This document shows, piece by piece, positions 51,047 through 62,505 of a DNA stretch of 64,000 bases. Where the stretch lies: contig NZ_JAGGLM010000010.1 of NCBI RefSeq assembly GCF_017874415.1, positions 21,825 to 85,824 of the forward strand, given 5' to 3'. Under the pieces are notes generated by a model. That model ran no database searches. It was not told the DNA's origin and worked only from the letters and a program-made list of their open reading frames with translations. The stretch's first letter is position 1. Every line of letters starts with the position of its first letter. A program made the position numbers and the translations under genes. The stretch is from Clostridium algifaecis. GTDB taxonomy: Bacteria > Bacillota > Clostridia > Clostridiales > Clostridiaceae.

Positions 51047-51864
51047 TTTTTATTTCCTTTTAATTTTTGTCTTAAAATTTCATACATTATTATTCCCCCC
51101 GCTACTGACGCATTTAACGATGTTATTGTTCCAACCATAGGTATCTTTACTAATATATCACATTTCTCCCTGGTTAACTTTGAAATTCCTTTACCTTCAT
51201 TCCCTATTATAACTGCTATATTTCCACTAAAATCAGTATCATAGCAGTAATTTTCACCATGCATATCAGCACCATAAATCCATATTCCATGCTTTTTTAA
51301 TTTATCAATAGAAGAATTTATATTTGCTACTTTACATATTTTCATATGTTCTACAGCTCCTGCAGAAGTTTTATATACTATAGGTGTTATTCCAACATTC
51401 CTTCTCTTAGGAATAATTATTCCATGTACACCACATACCTCTGCTGTCCTTATTATAGATCCCAAATTATGTGGATCTTCTATTTCATCAAGTATCAAAA
51501 TAAATGGTTTTTCATTTTTTTGTTTGGAATAATCCAATATATCCTCTAATTCACAATATTTATAAGGCGTTACTTTAGCAATAACTCCCTGATGTGCTTC
51601 TGTAGATGACATACTGTCAAGTTTTTTTCTATCTACTTTTTTTACTACAATTCTTTTTTCTTTTGCAAGAGCCAGCACTACATTTATTGATCCTGTAATA
51701 TCCCCATTTGACACAAGAATTTGTTCAACCGTCTTTCCTGATTTTAATGCTTCAATAACAGCATTTCTTCCCTCAACTATATCTTCTCTAAATTTATTTT
51801 CAGAGTTACATTCATTTTTTGACCTATTTTTCTTTTCAAAATAATTACCATATCCATTTGTCAT
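51043..51864 (-). CDS. rlmB: 23S rRNA (guanosine-2'-O)-methyltransferase RlmB
   Basis: A SpoU/SPOUT methyltransferase of about 273 residues with a substrate-binding N-terminal domain (V-E-G-R-N-A-V-I-E-A-L), then the knot motifs L-D-E-I-E-D-P-H-N-L-G-S-I-I-R-T, N-E-G-K-G-I and I-P-M-V-G-T-I-T-S-L-N-A-S-V-A. It methylates G2251-equivalent of 23S rRNA. The frame opens at 51891 (TTG); I use the ATG at 51864, though neither start has an ideally spaced Shine-Dalgarno. Confidence 0.92.
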   Translation of the reverse strand: MTNGYGNYFEKKNRSKNECNSENKFREDIVEGRNAVIEALKSGKTVEQILVSNGDITGSINVVLALAKEKRIVVKKVDRKKLDSMSSTEAHQGVIAKVTPYKYCELEDILDYSKQKNEKPFILILDEIEDPHNLGSIIRTAEVCGVHGIIIPKRRNVGITPIVYKTSAGAVEHMKICKVANINSSIDKLKKHGIWIYGADMHGENYCYDTDFSGNIAVIIGNEGKGISKLTREKCDILVKIPMVGTITSLNASVAGGIIMYEILRQKLKGNKN

Positions 51865-51903
51865 ATTATATAATTTCAGCTCCCTACACAAGAAAAAATT
51901 AAA

Positions 51904-52329
51904 TTAAAGATTTTTATTTTCTTTAATATCTACTATAATCTTCAGCAAATAATCCAATCTATCACATTTCTTAGTTAAATACAAATATCCTATCAATGTT
52001 TCAAATCCTGTAGCAAATCTATAATCCTGGACATCTGCATTTTTAGGAACTGTCCCGGATTTTGCGTTTCTACCGCGTTTGAAAAAATATAATTCATCTT
52101 CAGAAAGTTTACTAAAAAGCTCTTTTACAATTTCACTTTGAGAATGAGCTTTTACAAATTTAATAGCTTTTACATGAAGCTTATGTACTACCATATCTCT
52201 ATTTTTATCTACAAGGTAAGTTCTAACAAAAACCTCATATACTGCATCGCCAATAAATGCAAGTACAAGTGGATTAAGATTTCTTACATCTTTTTCCGTA
52301 AATTCTCCTTTAAATAAACAATCCTCCAT
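51904..52329 (-). CDS. mrnC: Mini-ribonuclease III
   Basis: The 141-residue protein is an RNase III catalytic domain without a dsRNA-binding domain (L-N-P-L-V-L-A-F-I-G-D-A-V-Y-E-V-F-V-R). It matures 23S rRNA ends in Firmicutes. The ATG abuts the cysS stop; order cysS-mrnC-rlmB-yacP is conserved. Confidence 0.95.
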   Translation of the reverse strand: MEDCLFKGEFTEKDVRNLNPLVLAFIGDAVYEVFVRTYLVDKNRDMVVHKLHVKAIKFVKAHSQSEIVKELFSKLSEDELYFFKRGRNAKSGTVPKNADVQDYRFATGFETLIGYLYLTKKCDRLDYLLKIIVDIKENKNL

Positions 52330-53727
52330 CTATATCCTCTTCCATCTCACTCCCTGAGCAGTATCTTCAAGGACTATTTTATCTTTTTTTAGCATATCCC
52401 TTATTTCATCCGCTAGCTTCCAGTTTTTGTCCTTCCTCGCCTGCTGTCTTTTTTCTATTAACTTTTGTATATCATCTTCAATATTTTCTCTCTTAGAATG
52501 TTGTAAAATTCCAAGCGGTCCTCCAAGCTCTTTTATAAGACTAAGACAATAATTTATAAGTTCCTTTGATGACTTGTTATTTACATTTATATTAATGTCC
52601 TTTATCAAGTCAAATATAACAGCTATAGCATCCGCTGTATTAAAATCATCATCCATCTTTTGTATATACTTAACTTTGTATTCATTTAGATTATTTATAT
52701 AATTCTTTTCACTTTCATCTATGCTCTCAGTAACTGCTCTATCCAAAAAGCTTTCTAAATTTAATATAGAATTATTAAGCCTATCCATTGCTGCTTTTGT
52801 AGAATCCAATAATTCAATACTAAAATTTATCTGAGTTCTATAGTGCCCTGATAACATAAACATCCTAATTACATCTGGATCATATTTTTGAAGTACTTCC
52901 CTTACAGTAAAAAAATTATTGAGGGATTTCGACATTTTTTGATTATTAACATTAACAAATGCCGAATGCATCCAGTATCTTGCAAAAGTTTTTCCAGTCC
53001 TGCTTTCACTTTGTGCTATTTCATTTTCATGATGTGGAAATTCCAAGTCAGAACCACCTGCATGAATATCTATAGTATCTCCAAGTAAGTTATAAGCCAT
53101 ACATGAACATTCTATATGCCATCCCGGTCTTCCCATTCCCCATGGACTCTTCCATGCAGGTTCTCCAGGTTTCTGGCTTTTCCATACAGCAAAATCCATA
53201 GGATCTTTTTTTCTTTCGTCTATATCTATTCTAGCTCCAGCTTGAAGTTCCTCGATATTCTGTCCAGACAATTTTCCGTATCCTTTAAATTTTTTTGTAC
53301 TAAAATATACATCTCCATCTACTTCATATGCATAATCCCTATCTATCAAATCCTGTACAAATGAAATTATTTGTTCAATATATTCAGTTGCCCTTGGATT
53401 AACTGTAGCTCTTTCAATATTTAAATCATCCGCATCCTTATAATATTCTCCTATAAACCTATTTCCAAGCTCTTCTACTGTAATAACCTCTTCATTAGCT
53501 CTTTTAATCATTTTATCATCAATATCTGTAAAGTTCTGAATAAATTTAACCTTATATCCTCTATATTCAAGATATCTTCTTACCGTGTCAAATACTACAA
53601 AGGTTCTTGCATTACCTATGTGAAAAAAATTATACACTGTAGGTCCACATACATACATACTGACTTCTCCCTGAACTAAAGGTATAAATTCCTCTTTCTT
53701 TCTTGACATGGTATTATAAATTTTCAC
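52330..53727 (-). CDS. cysS: Cysteine-tRNA ligase
   Basis: A class I aminoacyl-tRNA synthetase of 465 residues with zinc-ligand Cys28-type C-G-P-T-V-Y, the HIGH motif F-H-I-G-N-A-R, the H-H-E-N-E zinc site and [10 protein letters not shown] prefer the GTG at 53727 ([14 protein letters not shown]), eight bases after GGAGG, over the ATG at 53733, which is only three to four bases from it. No T-box is seen upstream. Confidence 0.96.
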   Translation of the reverse strand: MKIYNTMSRKKEEFIPLVQGEVSMYVCGPTVYNFFHIGNARTFVVFDTVRRYLEYRGYKVKFIQNFTDIDDKMIKRANEEVITVEELGNRFIGEYYKDADDLNIERATVNPRATEYIEQIISFVQDLIDRDYAYEVDGDVYFSTKKFKGYGKLSGQNIEELQAGARIDIDERKKDPMDFAVWKSQKPGEPAWKSPWGMGRPGWHIECSCMAYNLLGDTIDIHAGGSDLEFPHHENEIAQSESRTGKTFARYWMHSAFVNVNNQKMSKSLNNFFTVREVLQKYDPDVIRMFMLSGHYRTQINFSIELLDSTKAAMDRLNNSILNLESFLDRAVTESIDESEKNYINNLNEYKVKYIQKMDDDFNTADAIAVIFDLIKDININVNNKSSKELINYCLSLIKELGGPLGILQHSKRENIEDDIQKLIEKRQQARKDKNWKLADEIRDMLKKDKIVLEDTAQGVRWKRI

Positions 53728-53884
53728 TAACATTTCCCTCCCAGTTTAATTTCAGCATTTTTTTGAATTTTAATCTAATAATATTCATTTATCTAATAAT
53801 ATATTTATTTTTATATACAATACTAATTATTTTATCATATTATTGTAAGTTATATAAGGTTTGTTAAGTTTTTATTTAAATTGC

Positions 53885-53915
53885 AAATCCCTTACCATTA
53901 CCTGGCAAGGGATTT
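53885..53915 (-). terminator. Terminator spanning the ispD stop codon
   Basis: AAATCCCTT (53885-53893) pairs with AAGGGATTT (53907-53915); the ispD stop codon lies in the 13-base loop. The T tract after it is weak and interrupted on the minus strand. Confidence 0.55.
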
Positions 53916-54596
53916 TATTATCATATTCGCAGTATCTAGATCTTCCGGCGTAGTTATTTTTATATTATTGTAACTTCCATCATATAAGTATACTTTATTA
54001 TCATAATGTTCAACTACTGTAGTATCATCTGTAACTTTTACATCCTCCTGTAAAAGCTTCTTGTGGCAATTTGTAATAAGTTTATAATTAAAGCATTGAG
54101 GTGTCTGTACTAAAAAAAGCTTTTCTCTATCTAATGTTTGAAATGAAAATCCTTTTTTATCTTTAATCTTTATAGTGTCTTTAACGCTCACGCCACAAGT
54201 ACAAGCTCCATAAATTTTAGAATATTTTATTCCATCACTTATTATTTCGTGTGTAACAAAAGGCCTTGCTCCATCATGAATTAAAACTATATTGCAATTA
54301 TAATTTTTTAATGCGTTTAGTCCATTTAGAACGGAGTTTTGACGTTCATCTCCACCTTCAACTATATCAATAACTTTTGTAAACTTATATTTTTTAACTA
54401 CCTCAGTTTTACAATATTGAATTTCATTTTTTGAACAAACAATGACAACCCCATCAATTAATTCGTGCTTACAAAACGCATTAACAGAATAATAAAGCAT
54501 AGGTTTATAGTTTATATCTATAAATTGCTTGTTTATTTTACATTTCATACGTCTTCCTTTTCCAGCCGCTACAATAATAGCATAGTTCCCTTCCAT
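53898..54596 (-). CDS. ispD: 2-C-methyl-D-erythritol 4-phosphate cytidylyltransferase
   Basis: The 232-residue enzyme of the MEP isoprenoid pathway has the nucleotidyl-binding motif [10 protein letters not shown], then H-D-G-A-R-P-F-V and D-D-T-T-V-V-E-H. I start at the ATG at 54596 after GAGGAGC ([12 protein letters not shown]), one base after the yacL stop; a longer frame overlaps yacL. CDP-ribitol-type synthases are similar, but the yacL-ispD context favours IspD. Confidence 0.9.
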   Translation of the reverse strand: MEGNYAIIVAAGKGRRMKCKINKQFIDINYKPMLYYSVNAFCKHELIDGVVIVCSKNEIQYCKTEVVKKYKFTKVIDIVEGGDERQNSVLNGLNALKNYNCNIVLIHDGARPFVTHEIISDGIKYSKIYGACTCGVSVKDTIKIKDKKGFSFQTLDREKLFLVQTPQCFNYKLITNCHKKLLQEDVKVTDDTTVVEHYDNKVYLYDGSYNNIKITTPEDLDTANMIIKSLAR

Positions 54597-54597
54597 G

Positions 54598-55698
54598 TTA
54601 AAGCTCCTCTTTTTCTTTAGCAAATATCATTCTGCCTGCTGCAGTTTGCAATACAGATGTTACAACTACAGTTTTTACATCTCCTATATATTTTCTTCCA
54701 CCTTCTACAACAATCATAGTTCCATCATCAAGATAAGCTATGCCCTGACCTGACTCTTTACCATCCTTAATTATTTGAACTTTCATTTCCTCTCCAGGAA
54801 GTACTACAGGTTTAACTGCATTTGCAAGTTCATTTATGTTAAGTACAGGTACCCCTTGAAATTCCGCAACTTTATTTAAATTGTAATCATTAGTTACAAC
54901 TTTACCATTTAACACCTGAGAAAGTTTTAAAAGTTTACTGTCAACTTCTTTAATATTAGGAAAATCTTTTTCATATATTTTAACTTCTATATTTAATTCT
55001 TTTTGTATTTTATTTAATACATCCAATCCTCTTCTCCCTCTGGTTCTTTTTAATCCATCGGATGAATCCGCTATATGCCTAAGTTCAGCTAATACAAAAT
55101 TAGGTATTACAAGAGGTCCTTCTACAAAACCCGTTTGACATATATCAAATATTCTTCCATCAATTATAACAGATGTATCTAAAACTTTAGGAAAATTCTT
55201 CTGTTCATTTTTTACTTTTCTTACCTTGTTGCTTTGAGGTTTTCTAACAGATATGTTGCTAAACAAACTTATCAATTCTTCTTTTTTCTTTATAGCTAAA
55301 TTTCCACCTAATGCGGCCATTATAATAGCTACTACTACCGCAAGCAATGTACCCACAACAGGTATCCTTGCAAGAAGATTTACAAATAATGCAGATATAA
55401 GTAAACCTAACAATGCCCCTAAAACTCCTATCAACATCTCTGTAGCTGGAAATCTCTGTAAGCTTTTTTCTATATAGTCCATACTTTTCATTATAAATAA
55501 ATTAATCCATGGTGATATTAAAAATAATATGATTCCAAAAATTACAGTCATTATAATCAAAAATAATATTGTTCCTATTGGACCATTGAAGTAACCTAAT
55601 TCCTTAAAATAATGACTGTTGCTTATTTTGTCTCCTAAAAGATATCCAAGTATTAAGCCTATTATTGTAAAAAGTCCTCTTAATATTTTTTTTAACAA
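54598..55698 (-). CDS. PIN/TRAM-domain membrane protein YacL
   Basis: The 366-residue protein starts at TTG (55698) nine bases after AAGGAGG. The N-terminal 140 residues hold about four membrane helices. A PIN domain follows ([32 protein letters not shown]), and a C-terminal TRAM domain ([17 protein letters not shown]) ends it. It is the standard neighbour of radA-disA and ispD in Firmicutes. A membrane-attached ribonuclease role is inferred. Confidence 0.9.
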   Translation of the reverse strand: MLKKILRGLFTIIGLILGYLLGDKISNSHYFKELGYFNGPIGTILFLIIMTVIFGIILFLISPWINLFIMKSMDYIEKSLQRFPATEMLIGVLGALLGLLISALFVNLLARIPVVGTLLAVVVAIIMAALGGNLAIKKKEELISLFSNISVRKPQSNKVRKVKNEQKNFPKVLDTSVIIDGRIFDICQTGFVEGPLVIPNFVLAELRHIADSSDGLKRTRGRRGLDVLNKIQKELNIEVKIYEKDFPNIKEVDSKLLKLSQVLNGKVVTNDYNLNKVAEFQGVPVLNINELANAVKPVVLPGEEMKVQIIKDGKESGQGIAYLDDGTMIVVEGGRKYIGDVKTVVVTSVLQTAAGRMIFAKEKEEL

Positions 55699-55748
55699 TA
55701 GACTTCACCTCCTTATAATTATTAAAAATTTATTTCTATTTAATATCT

Positions 55749-55777
55749 ACTATATATTAACATCATATTTTTTTCAA
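55749..55777 (-). promoter_or_regulatory. Sigma-A promoter of yacL-ispD
   Basis: TTGAAA (55772-55777), 17 bp, TATAGT (55749-55754) on the minus strand, about 50 bases upstream of the yacL start. It shares the 308-bp divergent gap (55699-56006) with the plus-strand promoter at 55930. Confidence 0.6.
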
Positions 55778-55929
55778 TAAAACTTGATTCATTTAATAAA
55801 TTATTCATTAAAATTTCTTATTTCAACGAAACTTTAATTGTAAATACAAATAAATTTCCCCCTGTTAATAATTTCGATATTGATTTATTATATATCTATT
55901 AACAAATACGAAATACACTTTATAGTTCA

Positions 55930-55959
55930 TTGACAAAATTATCTAAAAAAAATTATAAT
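55930..55959 (+). promoter_or_regulatory. Sigma-A promoter of the small plus-strand gene
   Basis: TTGACA (55930-55935), 18-bp spacer, TATAAT (55954-55959) on the plus strand, 47 bases before the ATG at 56007. Both hexamers are perfect. Confidence 0.85.
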
Positions 55960-56006
55960 TAAGCTAATAGATGATACGTTAATCTAAAAATAAGGAGTTG
56001 AACTTA

Positions 56007-56411
56007 ATGAAAGATTTAATTTTTGATGATTTTCAAAATGCAGTAAATGATTCACTATTAAGGCATAAAAGCATTTTAGATATAATAACTAAGCTTGAAG
56101 AATCGAATGGAAGAATAAATAGAGCCATAGCAAAATCAGTTACAAATTGTGGATGTATAGAAATTTCTGCCAAAAAACAGCACATGCCATCTGATAAAGA
56201 TGATTTAGATATATCCGACTTAAAAAATTGTCTAAAAACTCATATAAATGGAGATTTATGTGATAACTGTAGAGAAATTATCGAGGATGAAATAGGAAAT
56301 AATTTCTTTTACTTGACATCCTTATGCAATGTATTAAATTTAAATTTATATGATATATTGTTAAAAGAATATAATAAAATGAATACATTAGGTAAATATT
56401 CATGTAGATAA
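56007..56411 (+). CDS. Small cysteine-containing protein with a MazG-like C-terminal segment, function unknown
   Basis: 134 residues from the ATG at 56007, nine bases after AAGGAG; a TTG at 55998 is inside that site. The N-terminal half has S-V-T-N-C-G-C-I-E-I, and the middle has D-L-C-D-N-C, so four cysteines could bind metal. The C-terminal part (E-D-E-I-G-N-N-F-F-Y-L-T-S-L-C-N-V-L-N-L-N-L-Y-D followed by K-Y) resembles the helical MazG-type pattern. I recall clostridial genomes labelling such genes DUF1573-like, with low certainty. It is alone on its strand between yacL and disA with its own perfect promoter and terminator. Confidence 0.7.
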   Translation: MKDLIFDDFQNAVNDSLLRHKSILDIITKLEESNGRINRAIAKSVTNCGCIEISAKKQHMPSDKDDLDISDLKNCLKTHINGDLCDNCREIIEDEIGNNFFYLTSLCNVLNLNLYDILLKEYNKMNTLGKYSCR

Positions 56412-56416
56412 AGTTC

Positions 56417-56452
56417 AGCACAAAATAGTGAATTCATTCATTATTTTGTGCT
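56417..56452. terminator. Bidirectional terminator between the small gene and disA
   Basis: A 16-bp inverted repeat with one G-T mismatch (56417-56432 with 56437-56452) overlaps the end of disA. T and A runs within the stem allow it to work in both directions for the convergent genes. Confidence 0.75.
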
Positions 56453-57514
56453 AAAATTATCATCTACAAGTATTTGTTCCCTTAGTCTCCTAAGTCCATT
56501 CTTTATTGCCCTAGCTCTAGCCTCTCCAATTCCTTCTACATTATCTAGCTCTTCATACGAAGCTTCCATAACACCTTTTAATTCTCTAAAGTTTTTCACC
56601 AGATTCTCTATTACATTGGTTGGTATCCTTGGAATTTTATTTAGTATCCTGTAGCCTCTTGGAGATATCAGAGTGTCAACAAGTGGTACACCAACATATC
56701 CCAAAATTTTTGAAATACATTCTAAATTTAAAATTTCATCTGAAGTCATACTTTGTATTTGCTTGTAAATTTCATCATAGCTAATATCCTTCTGACAATA
56801 ATCCCGTATCATCCATATTCCATCTTGCTCAATATTTTTTATAAGCTCATTCAACTGCATTGATATAAGTCTTCCTTCATTTCCAAGTTCACATATGTAT
56901 ATTTGAATTTCGGATACTATTCTCATTACCATCTCTGTCCTTTGAATAGCCGTCATAACATCAAAAAGTGTAACCATATCTTCAAATTCCAGTATATTTA
57001 GATTATTTACTACTCTTTCTAAAACAGAAACATATTTTTCTAAAGTCTGTAATGCTTGATTTGCCCTAGCAAGTATTACACTACTTTCTCTAAGTACATA
57101 TTTTATATAGCCTTTATATACAGTTATTATATTTCTTCTCTGTGAAATAGCAATTACTATAGCTCCCGTTTGTTTAGATACCCTATCTGCCGTTCTATGC
57201 CTGGTTCCAGTTTCAAAAGTAGAAATACTTGAATCTGGAATAAGCTGCGCATTTGCACACAATATTTTTTTCAAGTCACTGCTAAGAACTATGGCTCCAT
57301 CCATTTTTGCCAATTCATAAACATATGAAGAACTATAATCAGCATTTATAGTAAAGCCGCCATCTACAACCTTTAATATCTGCTCACTATCTCCAAGTAA
57401 TAAAAGTCCTCCTGTTTTTGCCCTCAGTATATTTTCAAGTCCATCTCTAAGTTGAGTTCCCGGTGCTAAAAGCTTAAGTATACTTTTTAATTCTTTGTTT
57501 TTTTCTATCCTCAA
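56441..57514 (-). CDS. disA: DNA integrity scanning diadenylate cyclase DisA
   Basis: Synthesises c-di-AMP and scans DNA for branched structures. The 357-residue protein has the DGA motif (K-M-D-G-A-I-V-L-S) and R-H-R (G-T-R-H-R-T-A-D-R) of the diadenylate cyclase domain, a helical spine, and a C-terminal helix-hairpin-helix ([13 protein letters not shown]). I use the TTG at 57514, six bases after AAGGTG; the GTG at 57523 sits on the Shine-Dalgarno. It follows radA closely, as in other Firmicutes. Confidence 0.95.
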   Translation of the reverse strand: MRIEKNKELKSILKLLAPGTQLRDGLENILRAKTGGLLLLGDSEQILKVVDGGFTINADYSSSYVYELAKMDGAIVLSSDLKKILCANAQLIPDSSISTFETGTRHRTADRVSKQTGAIVIAISQRRNIITVYKGYIKYVLRESSVILARANQALQTLEKYVSVLERVVNNLNILEFEDMVTLFDVMTAIQRTEMVMRIVSEIQIYICELGNEGRLISMQLNELIKNIEQDGIWMIRDYCQKDISYDEIYKQIQSMTSDEILNLECISKILGYVGVPLVDTLISPRGYRILNKIPRIPTNVIENLVKNFRELKGVMEASYEELDNVEGIGEARARAIKNGLRRLREQILVDDNFSTK

Positions 57515-57529
57515 AATAATCACCTTAAA

Positions 57530-58897
57530 TCAAAATACTTTATTTAATGCTTCTTTAAGAGAAGATACTCCTATAATATTTACATCTTTATCTTTTATTT
57601 TTTCCCTATTTCTATTAGGTATCAATATATTGCTAAAGCCCATTTTTTTTGCCTCATTTACAATTCTATCACAAAATGCAACTGGACGTACCTCTCCTGT
57701 AAGACCAATTTCTCCTACAGCCAGAAAATTTTTTAGCTTTACTTCGGTAGATTTAACACTTGATATAAGAGCAAGTGCCAGACCTAAATCCCCAAAAGTA
57801 CCTTCAATTTCAAGCCCACCTACAACATTTACATATACATCACAGTTATAGAATCTAATTCTCAGCTTTTTTTCCAGTACCGCAAGAATAAGGCTTAATC
57901 TTGAATTATCTACTCCAACAGCTGTTCTCCTTGGCATTACAGCTTTCGTATCACTCACAAGTGCCTGTATTTCTATAAGTATAGGTCTTGTTCCTTCCAT
58001 AACTCCTATAACTACAGAGCCTTCTTTCTGAAAATTGGTTTCTTCCAAAAATACTTGAGATGGATTTGATATTTCCTTTAATCCCTTTTCTCTCATTTCA
58101 AAAACTCCAATTTCACTTGTAGTCCCAAATCTATTTTTCACTGTCCTAAGTATTCTAAATTCCTGTGTTCTTTCTCCTTCAAATGATAACACAGTATCTA
58201 CCATATGTTCAAGTACCCTAGGCCCTGCTAATTCTCCCTGTTTGGTTATATGTGCTACTATAAAAAAAGATATATTCTTCGTTTTTCCTATACGCATAAT
58301 ATCGTTAGAACTTTCTCTAACTTGAGATACACTTCCAGGTGCCGAACTAATTGTATCTTTAAATAAAGTTTGTATTGAATCTATTATAACAAAAATAGGA
58401 TTATTATTTTGTATGTGATTTTCTATAGTATCCAAATTTGTTTCAGAAAGTATGTAAAGATTGTCTGAAAGTGCCCCCAGTCTATCACCTCTCATTTTTA
58501 TTTGCTCTCCTGACTCCTCTCCAGAGACATAGATCACTTTTCCATATTTTGAAGCAATATTATTAGCTGTTTGAAGAAGGATAGTTGATTTACCTATCCC
58601 TGGAGCACCAGATATAAGTGTAAGTGATCCCTTTACAATTCCACCACCAAGAACTCTGTTTAATTCATTTATTCCAGTATCAAATCTTGCATATTCTCCA
58701 GATTTTATATCATTAATACTTTTTAATTCACTAACACTATTACTTTGAAGAATAGACTTCGACTGACTTTTTCTGTCCATTATTTTGGTCTCTTCGACCA
58801 TAGTATTCCATTCATTACAACTAGGGCATTTTCCCAACCATTTCAGAGATTCATATCCACAGTTTTGACATACAAAAATTGTCTTAACTTTTGCCAA
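57530..58897 (-). CDS. radA: DNA repair protein RadA
   Basis: The 455-residue RecA-like helicase begins at TTG (58897) after GGAGGATAG. It has the N-terminal zinc finger C-Q-N-C-G ... C-P-S-C-N, Walker A G-A-P-G-I-G-K-S-T, the RadA-specific K-N-R-F-G motif and a C-terminal Lon-protease-like domain. It processes recombination intermediates and partners with DisA. Confidence 0.97.
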   Translation of the reverse strand: MAKVKTIFVCQNCGYESLKWLGKCPSCNEWNTMVEETKIMDRKSQSKSILQSNSVSELKSINDIKSGEYARFDTGINELNRVLGGGIVKGSLTLISGAPGIGKSTILLQTANNIASKYGKVIYVSGEESGEQIKMRGDRLGALSDNLYILSETNLDTIENHIQNNNPIFVIIDSIQTLFKDTISSAPGSVSQVRESSNDIMRIGKTKNISFFIVAHITKQGELAGPRVLEHMVDTVLSFEGERTQEFRILRTVKNRFGTTSEIGVFEMREKGLKEISNPSQVFLEETNFQKEGSVVIGVMEGTRPILIEIQALVSDTKAVMPRRTAVGVDNSRLSLILAVLEKKLRIRFYNCDVYVNVVGGLEIEGTFGDLGLALALISSVKSTEVKLKNFLAVGEIGLTGEVRPVAFCDRIVNEAKKMGFSNILIPNRNREKIKDKDVNIIGVSSLKEALNKVF

Positions 58898-59005
58898 TTT
58901 GCTATCCTCCTTGTATAATCACTATTATATATTGTAAAGCATAAAGCCAATTTTTTGGCAATAAGTGAGGATACACCCCGTACTAGTAAAAGTACAGGGC
59001 AGTAC

Positions 59006-61447
59006 TTACTGGTTCACTTTGTTAAATTCTAATTTTCCATCATTTACAATTACTTCTACTTTATCTCCTCTTTTTATATTTCCCTTGAGCATTTCCTCCG
59101 AAAGTTTATCTTCGACTATTTTGGTAATAGCTCTTCTAAGTGGTCTAGCACCATATTCTATATCAAAACCTTCTTTAGTCAAGAGTTCCTGTGATTCTTC
59201 TGTAAAACTGATCTCAATATTTTTACTTTTTAATCTAGATGAAAGTTCATTAAGCATAATTTTTACTATCTTACTCAAATCCTCTTTCTCCAGTTTCCTA
59301 AATACTATAATATCATCAATTCGATTTAAAAATTCAGGTTTAAATGAATTCCTAAGTTCATCCATTATATTTTCCTTCATTTTTTCATATTCATTTTCAT
59401 TTTTATATTTATCTTCAGGTGCAAATCCCAAAGATTTTTGTTTCTTAATAGTAGATGCACCAACATTAGATGTCATTATTATTATAGTATTTTTAAAATT
59501 AACAGTTTTGCCTTTACCATCAGTTAATCTGCCATCTTCAAGTATCTGAAGAAGTATATTAAATATTTCCGGATGTGCCTTTTCTATCTCATCAAATAAA
59601 ACTACAGAATAAGGATGTCTTCTTACTTTTTCGCTGAGCTGTCCTCCCTCGTCATAGCCTACATATCCTGGAGGTGAACCAATTAGCTTTGATACCGTAT
59701 GCTTTTCCATATATTCAGACATATCAATTCTTATCATATTATTTTCATCACCGAACATAGCTTCTGCCAGAGATTTTGAAAGTTCTGTTTTTCCTACACC
59801 TGTAGGACCTAGAAAAATAAATGAACCTATAGGTCTTTTTGGATCTTTTAACCCAACTCTCGCCCTTCTTACAGCTCTAGCTATAGATTTTACTGCCTCA
59901 TCCTGACCTATTACTCTTTTATGGAGAATATCTTCAAGTTTAAGAAGTTTTTCTGATTCCTTTTCCGTTAATTTTTGAACTGGTATATTAGTCCACTGTG
60001 ATACCACAGCTGCAATATAATCTTCTTTAACTTTTAAATTGGATACTTCTTTTTCAGTTTTCCAGTTTGTTTTCATTCCTTGAAGTTTATCCTTTAAATC
60101 TTTTTCTTTGTCTCTTAATTTAGCCGCTTTTTCAAAATCTTGAACTCTTATAGAATCCTCTTTTTCCTTTGTTATTTTTTCAACTTCACTTTCCATTTTT
60201 TTAAGATCTGGAGGTGCAATCAAATTCTGAATTCTAAGTTTAGCACATGCTTCATCAATAAGATCTATTGCTTTATCTGGTAAATATCTATCAGTAATAT
60301 ATCTATCAGACATATTTACAGCTGCCTCTATTGCTTCATCTGTTATTTTTACTCTATGATGAGCTTCATACTTGTCTCTAAGTCCCTTCAATATTAGAAC
60401 TGCTTCTTCCTTTGTAGGCTCTCCTACTGTTATAGGTTGAAATCTTCTTTCAAGTGCAGCATCCTTTTCAATATATTTTCTGTACTCATCTATAGTTGTA
60501 GCTCCAATACACTGTATTTCTCCTCTTGCCAAAGCTGGTTTTAATATATTGGATGCATCTATTGCACCTTCAGCAGCACCTGCTCCTATTATAGTATGAA
60601 TTTCATCTATAAATAATATTACATTTCCTGATTTTCTTATTTCCTCCATTACTTTTTTAAGTCTTTCTTCAAATTCACCTCTATACTTTGAACCTGCAAT
60701 CATAGAAGAAAGATCAAGCGTTACTACTCTTTTTCCTCTTAAAAGCTCCGGTATATTAGAAGATACTATTTTTTGAGCAAGTCCTTCTGCAATGGCAGTT
60801 TTACCAACCCCTGGATCTCCTATTAGACATGGATTATTTTTCGTTCTTCTGCTAAGTATTTCAAGTACCCTTTGAGTTTCTTTTTCTCTTCCTATTACTG
60901 GATCTAATTTACCCTCTATTGCCATATTAGTTAAATCGCGCCCATATTTATCCAAGGTAGGAGTTGGTTCTCCACGCCCTTCTTTTGAAGTATTATTATT
61001 GGGAGATTGCTCTCCAGATAATGAACTTACAAGTTGCTTCTTTAATTTATTAAAGTCGGCACCTAAATTATTTAAAATAGTAAATGCAACACCTTCTGCT
61101 TCTCTTATAAGTGCTAAAAGTATATGCTCCGGACTTATATAATTATGATTTAAATTTCTGGCTTCAAACAGACTTAGCTCCAATAATCTTTTAGTTCTCG
61201 GAGTAAGTGGTATTTCATTATTATATAATTCTATTTCTCCTTTTCCCTCATACTCTTCTACAAGTGCTCTAACATTCTCAGTAGTAATATTCATCTCATT
61301 TAATAGATTTTTTGCTATTCCATCTTCTCTTAACATTCCAAGCAAAATGTGTTCAGTACCTACATAGCTGTGTTTAAGTGATTGAGCTTCCTCTTGTGCA
61401 TATATAATAACCTTCTGTGCTCTATCTGTAAATCTTCCAAACATCAT
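59006..61447 (-). CDS. clpC: ATP-dependent Clp protease ATPase subunit ClpC
   Basis: The 813-residue Hsp100 has the duplicated N domain (F-T-D-R-A-Q-K-V-I and [10 protein letters not shown]), two AAA+ modules with Walker A G-D-P-G-V-G-K-T and G-P-T-G-V-G-K-T, and a central UVR-type coiled segment ([14 protein letters not shown]). It unfolds substrates, including proteins arginine-phosphorylated by McsB, for ClpP. It is last in the CtsR-controlled operon. Confidence 0.97.
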   Translation of the reverse strand: MMFGRFTDRAQKVIIYAQEEAQSLKHSYVGTEHILLGMLREDGIAKNLLNEMNITTENVRALVEEYEGKGEIELYNNEIPLTPRTKRLLELSLFEARNLNHNYISPEHILLALIREAEGVAFTILNNLGADFNKLKKQLVSSLSGEQSPNNNTSKEGRGEPTPTLDKYGRDLTNMAIEGKLDPVIGREKETQRVLEILSRRTKNNPCLIGDPGVGKTAIAEGLAQKIVSSNIPELLRGKRVVTLDLSSMIAGSKYRGEFEERLKKVMEEIRKSGNVILFIDEIHTIIGAGAAEGAIDASNILKPALARGEIQCIGATTIDEYRKYIEKDAALERRFQPITVGEPTKEEAVLILKGLRDKYEAHHRVKITDEAIEAAVNMSDRYITDRYLPDKAIDLIDEACAKLRIQNLIAPPDLKKMESEVEKITKEKEDSIRVQDFEKAAKLRDKEKDLKDKLQGMKTNWKTEKEVSNLKVKEDYIAAVVSQWTNIPVQKLTEKESEKLLKLEDILHKRVIGQDEAVKSIARAVRRARVGLKDPKRPIGSFIFLGPTGVGKTELSKSLAEAMFGDENNMIRIDMSEYMEKHTVSKLIGSPPGYVGYDEGGQLSEKVRRHPYSVVLFDEIEKAHPEIFNILLQILEDGRLTDGKGKTVNFKNTIIIMTSNVGASTIKKQKSLGFAPEDKYKNENEYEKMKENIMDELRNSFKPEFLNRIDDIIVFRKLEKEDLSKIVKIMLNELSSRLKSKNIEISFTEESQELLTKEGFDIEYGARPLRRAITKIVEDKLSEEMLKGNIKRGDKVEVIVNDGKLEFNKVNQ

Positions 61448-61464
61448 GATAACTCACCTTCCTT

Positions 61465-62505
61465 TTATTTAACTGTCGTTTCAGTTAATTTATTTCTTAC
61501 AAGTTTTGCTCTATTATAATTTCTTTCTCTACTTGATAAAGTTTTTTCATAATTATTTTGTATGTTAGCAGGTTGTATTTCTACCAAAAGGCTATTTAAT
61601 GCAGCCTTACTTACATCCTTAATTATTCCCATTTCGACGCCTAATCTTACATACGATAAAAGTTTTAAACACTCATCTGAATTTAAAAGTACAGCAGATC
61701 TTAAAGTTCCAAGAGACCTGTATATTTTATCTTCCAATTCATATTTTGAATTCTTCATAAGTTTATCTCTTACTAGTTTCTCTTCATTTATTATTTGACT
61801 GACAAGAGCTTTTAAATTGCTCATTATTTCTTCTTCACTGCGTCCTAAAGTCACCTGATTTGAAATCTGATAAACATTACCAATAGCTTTTGATCCTTCA
61901 CCATATAATCCTCTAATTGTCATTCCAACCTGGCCAAGTGCATTCAAAAGTCCACTTATTTGATTGCTTAACGATATAGCTGGAAGATGTAACATAACTG
62001 ATGCTCTAAGCCCTGTTCCTAAATTTGTTGGACAGGCAGTCAAATAACCCAGTTTTTCATCAAAAGCATAACTTAAATTTTTTTCTAAAATATTATCTAT
62101 TCTATCACTTACATCATATACCTCTTCTAAATTTAAGCCAGCTGTTATACACTGAATTCTTACATGATCTTCTTCATTTAACATTATACTTATTGTTTCA
62201 CATTTATTAATTATAAATGCAGACTTATTACTGTTCTCTAGCAAATTTTTACTTATCATGTGTTTTTCTAAAAACATTTTTCTATCATTTTCACTTTTTT
62301 CCCATAAATAATTTGTTTTAAATTCTTCCCTAATAGTATCTGATGTATAGAAAGCATCTTCTATAAGTTTTATTACTTTTTTTCCTTTTTCTTGATCTAG
62401 TTTATGAGGAAAAGGAACTTTAGATAAATTTCTTGCAAGCCTTATTCTACTGCTTATAACCAAATCTTCATTATCCGTTTCAGATGTTGTTATCCAATTC
62501 TTCAT
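61465..62505 (-). CDS. mcsB: Protein-arginine kinase McsB
   Basis: The 346-residue phosphagen-kinase-like enzyme shows S-S-R-I-R-L-A-R-N near residue 20 and the conserved C-P-T-N-L-G-T-G-L-R-A-S-V loop. It marks proteins for ClpCP by phosphorylating arginines and inactivates CtsR in stress. Its ATG overlaps the mcsA stop. Confidence 0.96.
   Translation of the reverse strand: MKNWITTSETDNEDLVISSRIRLARNLSKVPFPHKLDQEKGKKVIKLIEDAFYTSDTIREEFKTNYLWEKSENDRKMFLEKHMISKNLLENSNKSAFIINKCETISIMLNEEDHVRIQCITAGLNLEEVYDVSDRIDNILEKNLSYAFDEKLGYLTACPTNLGTGLRASVMLHLPAISLSNQISGLLNALGQVGMTIRGLYGEGSKAIGNVYQISNQVTLGRSEEEIMSNLKALVSQIINEEKLVRDKLMKNSKYELEDKIYRSLGTLRSAVLLNSDECLKLLSYVRLGVEMGIIKDVSKAALNSLLVEIQPANIQNNYEKTLSSRERNYNRAKLVRNKLTETTVK

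Noticed and set aside
53734..53884. Possible T-box upstream of cysS
   Set aside because: The conserved T-box sequence (TGGAACCGCG type) is not present on the minus strand; the gap is plain AT-rich DNA with at most a TGN-TAAAAT -10 element.
58946..58959. GCCAA-TTTT-TTGGC hairpin between clpC and radA as a terminator
   Set aside because: Stem of only five base pairs and a short T run on the minus strand; too weak to call.
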